Part shown: piece by piece, positions 1-5,691 of the stretch
Position numbering within the stretch: the first letter of the stretch is position 1
Layout of the letters: each line of letters begins with the position of its first letter
Assembly (NCBI GenBank): GCA_029266815.1
Contig: JAQSWC010000137.1
Span: forward strand, 1-5,838
DNA length: 5,838 nt
Reading direction: 5' to 3'
Source of the DNA: Paucimonas sp.
Lineage (GTDB): Bacteria; Pseudomonadota; Gammaproteobacteria; Burkholderiales; Burkholderiaceae_D
Position numbers and translations under genes: made by a program
The notes under the pieces: generated by a model
The model's input: only the letters and a program-made list of their open reading frames with translations
Databases searched by the model: none
What the model was told of the DNA's origin: nothing

Positions 1-180
1 CGCAGGCAATTTCAGAGCATCCCTATAACATCACCTTTATTCGGAATTGTTCAATGCAGGCGCTCTTCGCGCCCATGCATCTGCTGCGCCGCTAAATAGC
101 GGTAAAGGTTTGCAGTGGCAGGAGACGTGCTTGTCTGCTCTGGCATTTCGGCGTGCAATGCCCTGCTGCACTGCAAGCGA
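1..180. other. Upstream region without a recognisable gene
   Basis: I cannot identify a gene here. On the + strand one frame is open from the left edge to a TAA at 93-95 and could be the last 30 codons of an upstream gene, but its translation matches nothing I know. An ATG frame at 47-253 runs straight through the iscR promoter and operators and is probably chance. The - strand frames starting here stop quickly. A 5-bp hairpin (CCGCT at 89-93, AGCGG at 98-102, loop AAAT) is not followed by a T-run, so it is not a convincing intrinsic terminator. The rest holds the nested inverted repeats annotated separately. Confidence 0.5.
110..176. repeat. Nested inverted repeats, potential branched hairpin
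   Basis: TTGCAGTG at 110-117 is the exact reverse complement of CACTGCAA at 169-176. After a two-base bulge the stem continues with GCAG (118-121) against CTGC (163-166). Inside the stem, AGAC (123-126) can pair with GTCT (133-136) and GGCATT (142-147) with AATGCC (157-162), giving a possible three-way junction. The element ends 8 bases before the -35 box of the iscR promoter. It could be a folded RNA at the end of an upstream transcript, a cruciform, or chance pairing. No T-run follows it and I recognise no RNA family. Confidence 0.35.
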
Positions 181-205
181 TTACCTGACAAATTCACTCA
201 ACTTT
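181..205 (+). promoter_or_regulatory. Predicted IscR type-1 operator, distal site
   Basis: Aligned to the E. coli type-1 IscR consensus as I remember it (left half ATASYYGAC, right half GTCRRSTAT, 25 bases in all), this site matches at 21 of 25 positions. The mismatches are at 181, 190, 197 and 204. The left half reads TTACCTGAC and the right half CTCAACTTT. It covers the -35 box of the predicted promoter and starts 28 bases before the second site. Type-1 sites are bound by IscR carrying a [2Fe-2S] cluster. Taken alone it is the weaker of the two sites; the tandem arrangement raises confidence. Confidence 0.65.
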
Positions 206-213
206 GATATACT
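185..213 (+). promoter_or_regulatory. Sigma70-type promoter of the isc operon
   Basis: The -35 box CTGACA (185-190) and -10 box TATACT (208-213) each match the sigma70 consensus at five of six positions, with an ideal 17-base spacer. Transcription would start near 219-221 and give a leader of about 67 bases before iscR. Both boxes lie within or against the predicted IscR operators, so bound IscR would block RNA polymerase. A TTGACA at 213-218 looks like a better -35 box, but it has no good -10 at 16-18 bases; the best candidate is GATATT at 238-243, 19 bases away. Confidence 0.75.
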
Positions 214-233
214 TGACAAAAATGTTCGAGTAT
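209..233 (+). promoter_or_regulatory. Predicted IscR type-1 operator, proximal site
   Basis: This site matches the remembered 25-base type-1 IscR consensus at 22 positions, with mismatches only at 218, 224 and 225. The left arm ATACTTGAC and the right arm TTCGAGTAT form an imperfect palindrome around an A-rich centre. It overlaps the -10 box and the predicted transcription start, the expected position for autorepression by [2Fe-2S]-IscR when clusters are plentiful. Binding is inferred from sequence only. Confidence 0.8.
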
Positions 234-286
234 TCCGGATATTCGTCCGTTAGTAGGTGGAAATGCCGTAAAGGAGTAAAGCTTCC

Positions 287-766
287 ATGCGTTTGACTAC
301 CAAAGGCCGATTTGCGGTTACTGCAATGATTGACCTGGCTTTGCGTCAGGACAGGGGGCCGGTCACGCTCGCTGGAATCAGTCAGAGACAGGAAATTTCC
401 TTGTCTTATCTGGAGCAATTGTTCGGCAAGCTGCGCCGCCATGAAATCGTGGAATCGGTACGCGGTCCCGGCGGTGGATACCAGCTTGCGCGTCGTGCCG
501 AAGAAGTGACAGTGGCGGACATCATCATTGCGGTCGATGAGCCCTTGGATGCGACTCAGTGCGGCGGCAAGGAAAACTGCCATGGCGCCGACAAGGAAAA
601 GGGCACGCGCTGCATGACGCATGATTTGTGGTCGACATTGAATGCAAAGATGGTCGAATACCTCGACTCGGTTTCACTCAAGGACCTGGTCGATCAGCAG
701 AAACAGAAAATGACAACTGACGCGCAGAACGTGGTTGTAGTGCCGCGTAGCCGCGCAGCAGCTTGA
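287..766 (+). CDS. iscR: Fe-S cluster-sensing transcriptional regulator IscR (Rrf2 family)
   Basis: IscR is a homodimeric Rrf2-family regulator that binds a [2Fe-2S] cluster and, when loaded, represses the isc operon; the apo form acts at other (type-2) sites. The 159-residue product is close to the 162 of E. coli. It begins MRLTTKGRFAVTAM, followed by a winged helix with the recognition region around residues 28-52 and a wing containing RGPGGGY (59-65). Glu43, reported in E. coli to help discriminate site types, is present. The likely cluster ligands are Cys92, Cys98, Cys109 and His112. The last Cys gap is ten residues here against five in E. coli. The ATG is preceded by AAGGAG (271-276) with a ten-base spacer. 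It is the first gene of the operon and has two predicted IscR sites upstream, so it should control itself. iscS follows after 27 bases. A tiny ATG-CCG-TAA lies in the leader at 263-271. Confidence 0.97.
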   Translation: MRLTTKGRFAVTAMIDLALRQDRGPVTLAGISQRQEISLSYLEQLFGKLRRHEIVESVRGPGGGYQLARRAEEVTVADIIIAVDEPLDATQCGGKENCHGADKEKGTRCMTHDLWSTLNAKMVEYLDSVSLKDLVDQQKQKMTTDAQNVVVVPRSRAAA

Positions 767-793
767 AAAGAGATTATTGATAGGAATTGAACG

Positions 794-2050
794 ATGAATG
801 CCCCGGTGGAGCAAAAAAGCCTGATGGATACAGTCGAGGCGCCGCATTTTCCAATCTATATGGATTATTCGGCCACCACGCCTATCGATCCGCGGGTGGC
901 CGACAAGATGATTCCGTATCTGCGCGAGCAGTTCGGCAATCCCGCTTCGCGCAGCCATCAATACGGCTGGACAGCAGAGCAGGCGGTGGAAGAGGCGCGT
1001 GCGCAGGTGGCCGCGCTGGTAAACGCCGATTCGCGCGAAATTATCTGGACTTCCGGTGCGACCGAAGGCAACAACCTTGCGATCAAGGGCGCGGCGCAGT
1101 TCTACAAGACCAAGGGCAAGCACATCGTCACAGTAAAGACAGAGCACAAGGCGGTGCTGGATACCGTGCGCGAACTGGAGCGCCAGGGTTTCGAGGCGAC
1201 CTATCTACAGCCGCAGGACAACGGATTGATCTCCGTGCAGCAGCTTGCTGAATCACTCCGTCCGGACACGATCCTGGTATCGGTGATGTTGGTGAATAAC
1301 GAGATCGGCGTGATTCAGCCTATCGATGAAATCGGTGAACTGTGCCGTTCGAAAGGCATTATTTTCCATTGCGATGCTGCGCAGGCGACCGGCAAGGTGC
1401 ATATCGATCTTGAGAAAACCAAGGTCGACCTGATGACCTTCACGGCGCACAAGACCTACGGACCCAAAGGCATCGGTGCTCTTTATGTGCGCCGCAAGCC
1501 GCGTGTACGTATTGAGGCGCAAATGCACGGCGGCGGACATGAGCGCGGACTGCGCTCTGGGACCTTGCCGACTCACCAGATCGTCGGCATGGGCGAGGCG
1601 TTCCGCATCGCGAAGGAAGAAATGGACAGTGAGATCGCGCGCATCAAGGCATTGCGCGACCGTCTGGCGGCAGGCCTGCAGGAGATTGAAGAGGTGTATA
1701 TCAACGGCGACATGGAGCATCGTGTGCCGCACAACCTCAATGTCAGCTTCAACTATGTGGAAGGCGAGTCGTTGATCATGGCGATCAAGGGCTTGGCAGT
1801 GTCTTCAGGTTCCGCTTGTACCTCGGCCAGCCTGGAGCCATCTTATGTGCTGCGCGCTCTGGGACGCAGCGACGAACTGGCGCATAGCTCTATCCGCTTC
1901 ACGATCGGCCGCTTTACCACTGAACAGGATATTGATTATGCAGTCGCTTTGCTGAAGCAGAAGGTCGGCAAGCTGCGTGAACTGTCGCCGCTATGGGAAA
2001 TGTTCAAGGACGGCATCGATATCAGCAAGATCCAGTGGGCGGCCCACTGA
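794..2050 (+). CDS. iscS: Cysteine desulfurase IscS
   Basis: IscS is a cytosolic PLP-dependent dimer that converts L-cysteine to alanine and hands the sulfur, as a persulfide, to IscU and other acceptors. The product has 418 residues, with the aminotransferase class V fold throughout. The PLP Schiff-base lysine is Lys220 in the TAHK motif; His118 in TEHK, Asp194 and Gln197 line the cofactor, and catalytic Cys342 lies in the SSGSACTSAS loop. Each is shifted by +14 from E. coli (Lys206, His104, Cys328), because the N-terminus is about 14 residues longer before PIYMDYSATTP. The C-terminus SPLWEMFKDGIDISKIQWAAH corresponds to the IscU-binding tail in E. coli. AGGAA (782-786) stands seven bases before the ATG. 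An alternative ATG at 824 has no ribosome binding site. iscU follows after 31 bases. Confidence 0.98.
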   Translation: MNAPVEQKSLMDTVEAPHFPIYMDYSATTPIDPRVADKMIPYLREQFGNPASRSHQYGWTAEQAVEEARAQVAALVNADSREIIWTSGATEGNNLAIKGAAQFYKTKGKHIVTVKTEHKAVLDTVRELERQGFEATYLQPQDNGLISVQQLAESLRPDTILVSVMLVNNEIGVIQPIDEIGELCRSKGIIFHCDAAQATGKVHIDLEKTKVDLMTFTAHKTYGPKGIGALYVRRKPRVRIEAQMHGGGHERGLRSGTLPTHQIVGMGEAFRIAKEEMDSEIARIKALRDRLAAGLQEIEEVYINGDMEHRVPHNLNVSFNYVEGESLIMAIKGLAVSSGSACTSASLEPSYVLRALGRSDELAHSSIRFTIGRFTTEQDIDYAVALLKQKVGKLRELSPLWEMFKDGIDISKIQWAAH

Positions 2051-2081
2051 CCTTTGGTTAAAATTTTCAAGGAGTACTGAA

Positions 2082-2489
2082 ATGGCATATTCGGAAAAAG
2101 TTCTCGACCATTATGAAAATCCCCGCAATGTCGGCTCTTTCGAGAAGGGCGACGACTCGGTCGGCACCGGCATGGTCGGCGCACCTGCTTGCGGTGACGT
2201 GATGAAACTGCAGATCAAGGTCGGTGAGGACGGCGTGATTCAGGATGCGAAGTTCAAGACTTATGGCTGCGGTTCAGCGATCGCCTCGTCGTCGCTAGTC
2301 ACCGAATGGGTGAAGGGCAAGACGCTTGACCAGGCCATGTCGATCAAGAATACGCAGATCGCGGAAGAGCTGGCATTGCCGCCGGTGAAAATTCACTGTT
2401 CCATCCTGGCTGAAGACGCCATCAAGGCGGCGGTGCAGGATTACAAGGCGAAGCATGGAGCAGAGGCAGAGGCCAAGGAGCCGGCTTGA
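2082..2489 (+). CDS. iscU: Iron-sulfur cluster scaffold protein IscU
   Basis: IscU is the scaffold on which new [2Fe-2S] clusters are built from IscS-derived sulfur, iron and electrons, before HscA/HscB-driven transfer. The 135-residue product carries all the active-site residues at E. coli numbering: Cys37 and Asp39 (ACGD), Cys63 (YGCGSAIASSS), His105 and Cys106. The HscA recognition motif LPPVK is at residues 99-103. The C-terminus, from about residue 120, is an Ala/Glu/Lys-rich tail roughly seven residues longer than in E. coli. I start at the ATG at 2082, not at the in-frame ATG at 1977 inside iscS, because MAYSEKVLDHYENPRNVG is the family N-terminus and AAGGAG (2069-2074) lies seven bases before it. 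The stop codon nearly touches iscA. Confidence 0.98.
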   Translation: MAYSEKVLDHYENPRNVGSFEKGDDSVGTGMVGAPACGDVMKLQIKVGEDGVIQDAKFKTYGCGSAIASSSLVTEWVKGKTLDQAMSIKNTQIAEELALPPVKIHCSILAEDAIKAAVQDYKAKHGAEAEAKEPA

Positions 2490-2494
2490 GCACT

Positions 2495-2818
2495 ATGGCG
2501 ATCACGTTGACTGAAAAAGCGGCGAAGCATATTTCCCGGTATATCGAACGCCGGGGCAAAGGCATCGGCCTGCGTCTTGGCGTACGTACCACCGGCTGCT
2601 CTGGGCTAGCCTATAAGCTGGAATATGTGGATGAAAGCGCGTCGGAAGACCATGTATTCGAGTCGCATGGCGTGAAGGTGTTCGTTGATCCGAAAAGCCT
2701 GCCGTATATCGACGGCACCGAGCTGGATTTCGCTCGCGAAGGCCTGAACGAGGGCTTCAAGTTCAACAATCCGAACACGAAGGATGAGTGCGGTTGCGGA
2801 GAAAGCTTCCGCGTTTAA
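2495..2818 (+). CDS. iscA: A-type Fe-S carrier protein IscA
   Basis: IscA is an A-type carrier that receives clusters from the scaffold and delivers them to apo-targets, with a role in [4Fe-4S] maturation; iron binding has also been reported. The 107-residue product equals the E. coli length and has the three ligand cysteines at Cys35 (RTTGCSG), Cys99 and Cys101 (DECGCGES), plus the NEGFKFNNPN stretch before the last pair. The start is open to doubt. The ATG at 2495 gives the family length, but AAGGAG (2475-2480) lies 14 bases before it and only 5 bases before an in-frame TTG at 2486, which would add MST and overlap the iscU stop by four bases. A strong hairpin with a T-run follows the stop, so this may be the last gene of a shorter iscRSUA transcript. 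Confidence 0.95.
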   Translation: MAITLTEKAAKHISRYIERRGKGIGLRLGVRTTGCSGLAYKLEYVDESASEDHVFESHGVKVFVDPKSLPYIDGTELDFAREGLNEGFKFNNPNTKDECGCGESFRV

Positions 2819-2836
2819 TTCGATAAAAACCTGCGG

Positions 2837-2877
2837 ACCCGTTCCAGCTTCAATAACAGAAGTGCGAACGGGTTTTT
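2837..2877 (+). terminator. Intrinsic-terminator-like hairpin between iscA and hscB
   Basis: ACCCGTTC (2837-2844) is the perfect reverse complement of GAACGGGT (2866-2873). Within it, after a 2x2 internal loop, GCTTC (2847-2851) pairs with GAAGT (2859-2863, one G-U pair) around the loop AATAACA. Four further T residues follow directly (2874-2877). This is the shape of a rho-independent terminator. It starts 18 bases after the iscA stop and ends 13 bases before hscB. Since hscB has no clear promoter of its own in the gap, I read it as a partial terminator or attenuator. An RNA stability element at the 3' end of iscRSUA mRNA is also possible. Confidence 0.75.
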
Positions 2878-2890
2878 CACTTCAAGATGC

Positions 2891-3406
2891 ATGCAAAACC
2901 ACTTCGACCTTTTCAATTTGCCGCAGCGCTTCTCGATTGACATCGAAGTGCTGAATCGTGCATATCGGGAAGTGCAGGGACAGGTGCATCCCGACCGGTT
3001 CGCAAATGCAAGCGATGCTGAGAAGCGGGTGGCCATGCAGTGGGCAACGCGTGCGAACGAAGCGTTCCAGGTACTGAAGAGTCCGCTGCAGCGTGCGATG
3101 TATCTCTGCGAGCTGAACGGCATCGAACTCGGAACCGAATCGAATACGGCGATGCCGCGTGAATTCCTGATGCAGCAAATGGAATGGCGCGAAGCTCTGG
3201 ACGACGCGAAAGCGGCGAAGGATCTCGGAGAGCTGGAAACGCTGGAAATGAAATTGAGAAATGCGCGCGGTGCACTTGAACGTGCGATCGGCGAGCAGCT
3301 TGATAGCGGAAAATTCGAGCAGGCTGCGCAGCAGGTGCGGCAACTGATGTTCATCCAGAAGTTCGGCGATGACATTGCGCGTGCATTCGATGCCGTAACA
3401 GGATAA
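2891..3406 (+). CDS. hscB: Fe-S cluster co-chaperone HscB (Hsc20, J-domain protein)
   Basis: HscB is a J-type co-chaperone that binds IscU, brings it to HscA and stimulates HscA ATP hydrolysis for cluster transfer. The 171 residues equal the E. coli length. The N-terminal J domain (about 1-75) has the HPD motif at 33-35 in QVHPDRFANAS. The C-terminal three-helix domain (about 85-171) begins with REFLMQQMEWREALD; Leu93, Met94, Met97 and Glu98 occupy positions matching the IscU-contact face described in E. coli (Leu92, Met93, Leu96, Glu97). There are no zinc-binding cysteines of the eukaryotic type. The start is chosen on the family N-terminus. There is no Shine-Dalgarno sequence before it, and an out-of-frame ATG at 2887 opens a 17-codon decoy frame ending at 2940. 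It follows a terminator-like hairpin. Confidence 0.96.
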   Translation: MQNHFDLFNLPQRFSIDIEVLNRAYREVQGQVHPDRFANASDAEKRVAMQWATRANEAFQVLKSPLQRAMYLCELNGIELGTESNTAMPREFLMQQMEWREALDDAKAAKDLGELETLEMKLRNARGALERAIGEQLDSGKFEQAAQQVRQLMFIQKFGDDIARAFDAVTG

Positions 3407-3438
3407 AGTCTCGGCCGCAGAATACATTCACGAATCCC

Positions 3439-5304
3439 ATGGCCTTACTCCAAATTTCCGAACCCGGCATGTCGTCCGCTCCGCATCAGCGCAGGCTGGC
3501 GGTGGGCATCGACCTTGGCACGACGAATTCGCTGGTGGCCACGGTCCGCAACAGCATTCCGGAAATTCTGACTGATGAGCACGGCCGTGCCTTGCTGCCT
3601 TCCATCGTGCGTTATCTGCCGGACGGAAACGCGAACATCGGCTACAAGGCGCAGGCTGCACAGGTGAAGGACCCGAAGAACACCGTCGTCTCTGTCAAAC
3701 GCTTCATGGGCCGCGGTCTGAAGGACATCGCCTACGCCGAGAACATGCCTTACGATTTCCAGGATGCGCCGGGCATGGTGCAACTGAAGACGGTAGCCGG
3801 CATCAAGAGTCCGGTCGAAGTCTCGGCGCAGATACTAGCCACGCTGCGCCAGCGCGCGGAAGATGCGCTCGGAGACGACCTCGTCGGCGCGGTGATCACT
3901 GTGCCTGCCTATTTCGACGATGCGCAGCGCCAGGCGACCAAGGATGCGGCCAAGCTTGCCGGCCTCGAGGTGCTGCGCCTGCTGAACGAGCCTACTGCCG
4001 CGGCGATTGCCTACGGGCTGGATCACCAGCCTGAAGGGGTGTTTGCCGTCTACGATCTGGGTGGCGGCACCTTCGACATTTCAATTCTCAAGCTGACTAA
4101 GGGCGTGTTCGAGGTGCTTGCCACCGGTGGCGATTCCGCGCTCGGCGGCGATGATTTCGACCATCGCCTTTTCTGCTGGATCATTGAGCAGGCGAAGCTG
4201 GCGCCGCTGTCCGACAGCGATACGCGCTCCCTGATGGTAAAGGCGCGTGAAGCCAAGGAATTGCTATCGTCAAAGGAAGAGACGCTGATCGATGCAGTCC
4301 TGGGCAGCACAGAGACGGTTCACCTGACGCTGACGGCTGATACTTTTTTCACCATTACGCGTCATCTGGTCGACAAAACGCTCGGGCCGACCCGCAAGGC
4401 ACTGCGGGATGCAGGCCTGACTGCAGACGATGTGGACGGAGTGGTGCTGGTAGGCGGCGCGACACGCATGCCGCATATACGCAAGGCAGTTGCGGATTTT
4501 TTCAAGCGCCCGCCGCTCGCCAACATCGATCCAGACAAGGTGGTGGCGCTGGGCGCGGCAATACAGGCCAATCTGTTGGCGGGAAACCGCGCTCCCGGAG
4601 ACGACTGGCTGCTGCTCGACGTGATTCCGTTGTCGCTGGGCGTGGAAACCATGGGCGGGTTGGTCGAAAAAGTCATCCCGCGCAATTCCACGATTCCCTG
4701 CGCCCGTGCGCAAGAATTCACAACCTTCAAGGACGGTCAGACGGCGATGGCGATCCACGTCGTGCAGGGCGAGCGCGAGCTGGTTAGCGACTGTCGTTCT
4801 CTGGCACGTTTCGAGTTGCGCGGTATACCGCCGATGGCAGCGGGTGCAGCCCGGATCCGCATCACCTATCAGGTAGATGCGGATGGATTGCTGTCGGTGT
4901 CGGCGCGTGAGTTGAACTCCGGTGTGGAGTCTTCGATTACAGTCAAGCCCTCGTACGGGCTCAGTGACGATGAGATTGCCCGCATGCTGCAGGACTCGTT
5001 CAGTTCGGCAGAAGTGGACATGAAGCTGCGAGCGCTGCGCGAAGAGCAAGTAGAAGCGGACCGTATTCTTCTGGCGACACAGTCGGCTCTGGAGGCCGAC
5101 GGTGCTCTGCTCTCGCAGGAGGAACGGGCAGAAATCGCACGCTTGATGGATATCGTTCGCCAGATGCAGGGTGGGGCAGATCAGGATGCTATCAAGAACG
5201 CAGTGGAGGAGCTTGCCAGGGGAACCGAAGAATTCGCCGCTCGCCGCATGGACCAGAGCGTGCGCCGTGCGCTCACGGGCAAAAAACTCAACGAAGTCTC
5301 CTGA
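3439..5304 (+). CDS. hscA: Hsp70-family Fe-S chaperone HscA (Hsc66)
   Basis: HscA is a specialised Hsp70 that binds the LPPVK motif of IscU and, with HscB, uses ATP hydrolysis to release the cluster to acceptors. The product has 621 residues (616 in E. coli). The nucleotide-binding domain carries IDLGTTNS (24-31), NEPTAAAIAYG (183-193), VYDLGGGTFD (204-213) and VLVGGATRMP (336-345). The linker around DVIPLSLG (394-401) leads into the substrate-binding domain, then a helical lid from about 508, ending FAARRMDQSVRRAL. The absence of a DnaK-type C-terminal tail and the HscA-specific N-terminus distinguish it from DnaK. I keep the ATG at 3439 because MALLQISEPG equals the E. coli N-terminus; the ATG at 3469 is the alternative. 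Neither has a Shine-Dalgarno sequence. The gap to hscB is 32 bases. Confidence 0.98.
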   Translation: MALLQISEPGMSSAPHQRRLAVGIDLGTTNSLVATVRNSIPEILTDEHGRALLPSIVRYLPDGNANIGYKAQAAQVKDPKNTVVSVKRFMGRGLKDIAYAENMPYDFQDAPGMVQLKTVAGIKSPVEVSAQILATLRQRAEDALGDDLVGAVITVPAYFDDAQRQATKDAAKLAGLEVLRLLNEPTAAAIAYGLDHQPEGVFAVYDLGGGTFDISILKLTKGVFEVLATGGDSALGGDDFDHRLFCWIIEQAKLAPLSDSDTRSLMVKAREAKELLSSKEETLIDAVLGSTETVHLTLTADTFFTITRHLVDKTLGPTRKALRDAGLTADDVDGVVLVGGATRMPHIRKAVADFFKRPPLANIDPDKVVALGAAIQANLLAGNRAPGDDWLLLDVIPLSLGVETMGGLVEKVIPRNSTIPCARAQEFTTFKDGQTAMAIHVVQGERELVSDCRSLARFELRGIPPMAAGAARIRITYQVDADGLLSVSARELNSGVESSITVKPSYGLSDDEIARMLQDSFSSAEVDMKLRALREEQVEADRILLATQSALEADGALLSQEERAEIARLMDIVRQMQGGADQDAIKNAVEELARGTEEFAARRMDQSVRRALTGKKLNEVS

Positions 5305-5337
5305 CAACGCATACAAGCAATATTTAGAGGAATATCT

Positions 5338-5676
5338 GTGCCGCAGATCGTCGTATTACCGCATGCCTCCTTGTGCCCCGACGGCGCAGTCCTAGAAGCA
5401 CCTTCCGGAAAGTCGATCTGCGACGTGCTGCTGGAAAACGAGATCGAGATCGAGCATGCCTGCGAAAAGTCGTGTGCGTGCACTACATGTCATGTGGTCG
5501 TGAGAGAAGGTCTTGAATCGCTCAACGAGGCCACTGAAAAGGAAGAAGACTTGCTCGACAAGGCGTGGGGACTGGAAGCCGCCTCGCGGCTCTCCTGCCA
5601 AGCCTTGGTGGCGGATGAGGATCTGGTCATTGAAATTCCCAAGTACACGATCAATCATGCTCGAGAAAACCATTGA
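5338..5676 (+). CDS. fdx: ISC-type [2Fe-2S] ferredoxin
   Basis: This adrenodoxin-like ferredoxin supplies electrons to IscS/IscU during cluster assembly. The 112-residue product (111 in E. coli) shows the ligands Cys42, Cys48 and Cys51 in EHACEKSCACTTCH and Cys87 in RLSCQA. Cys46, the extra conserved cysteine of ISC ferredoxins, is present too. The C-terminus DLVIEIPKYTINHARENH is typical of the family. It starts with GTG, supported by the family N-terminus MPQIVVLPH and by AGAGGA (5326-5331) six bases upstream. The frame has no better ATG before residue 42. It lies 33 bases after hscA and 15 before iscX, so it is surely co-transcribed with both. Confidence 0.97.
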   Translation: MPQIVVLPHASLCPDGAVLEAPSGKSICDVLLENEIEIEHACEKSCACTTCHVVVREGLESLNEATEKEEDLLDKAWGLEAASRLSCQALVADEDLVIEIPKYTINHARENH

Positions 5677-5691
5677 ATCAGGAGATTTGGC

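Noticed and set aside
89..102. CCGCT/AGCGG hairpin as terminator of an upstream gene
   Set aside because: The stem is only five base pairs and no T-run follows on either strand.
213..243. Alternative promoter with TTGACA at 213-218
   Set aside because: No -10 box at 16-18 bases; GATATT at 19 bases matches only four of six. The TTGAC is better explained as part of the IscR operator arm.
47..253. 68-codon + frame upstream of iscR
   Set aside because: It runs through the predicted promoter and both IscR operators, has no ribosome binding site and resembles no protein I know.
255..271. Two-codon leader frame ATG-CCG-TAA preceded by AGGTGG
   Set aside because: The purine-rich site is only two bases from the ATG, too close for normal initiation, and such minimal frames arise easily by chance.
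787..1251. 154-codon + frame overlapping the start of iscS
   Set aside because: It is a +1 shadow of iscS with Gly/Arg/Ala-rich low-information translation; iscS itself is unmistakable in the other frame.
2051..2074. Possible hairpin hiding the iscU ribosome binding site (CCTTTG with CAAGG)
   Set aside because: It is five pairs with a bulge and an 11-base A/T-rich loop, too weak to claim control.
4270..5316. 348-codon open frame on the - strand opposite hscA
   Set aside because: It lies entirely antisense to the conserved C-terminal half of hscA. Its translation is rich in His, Arg, Cys and Gln with no recognisable family, as expected from the mirror of a GC-biased gene.
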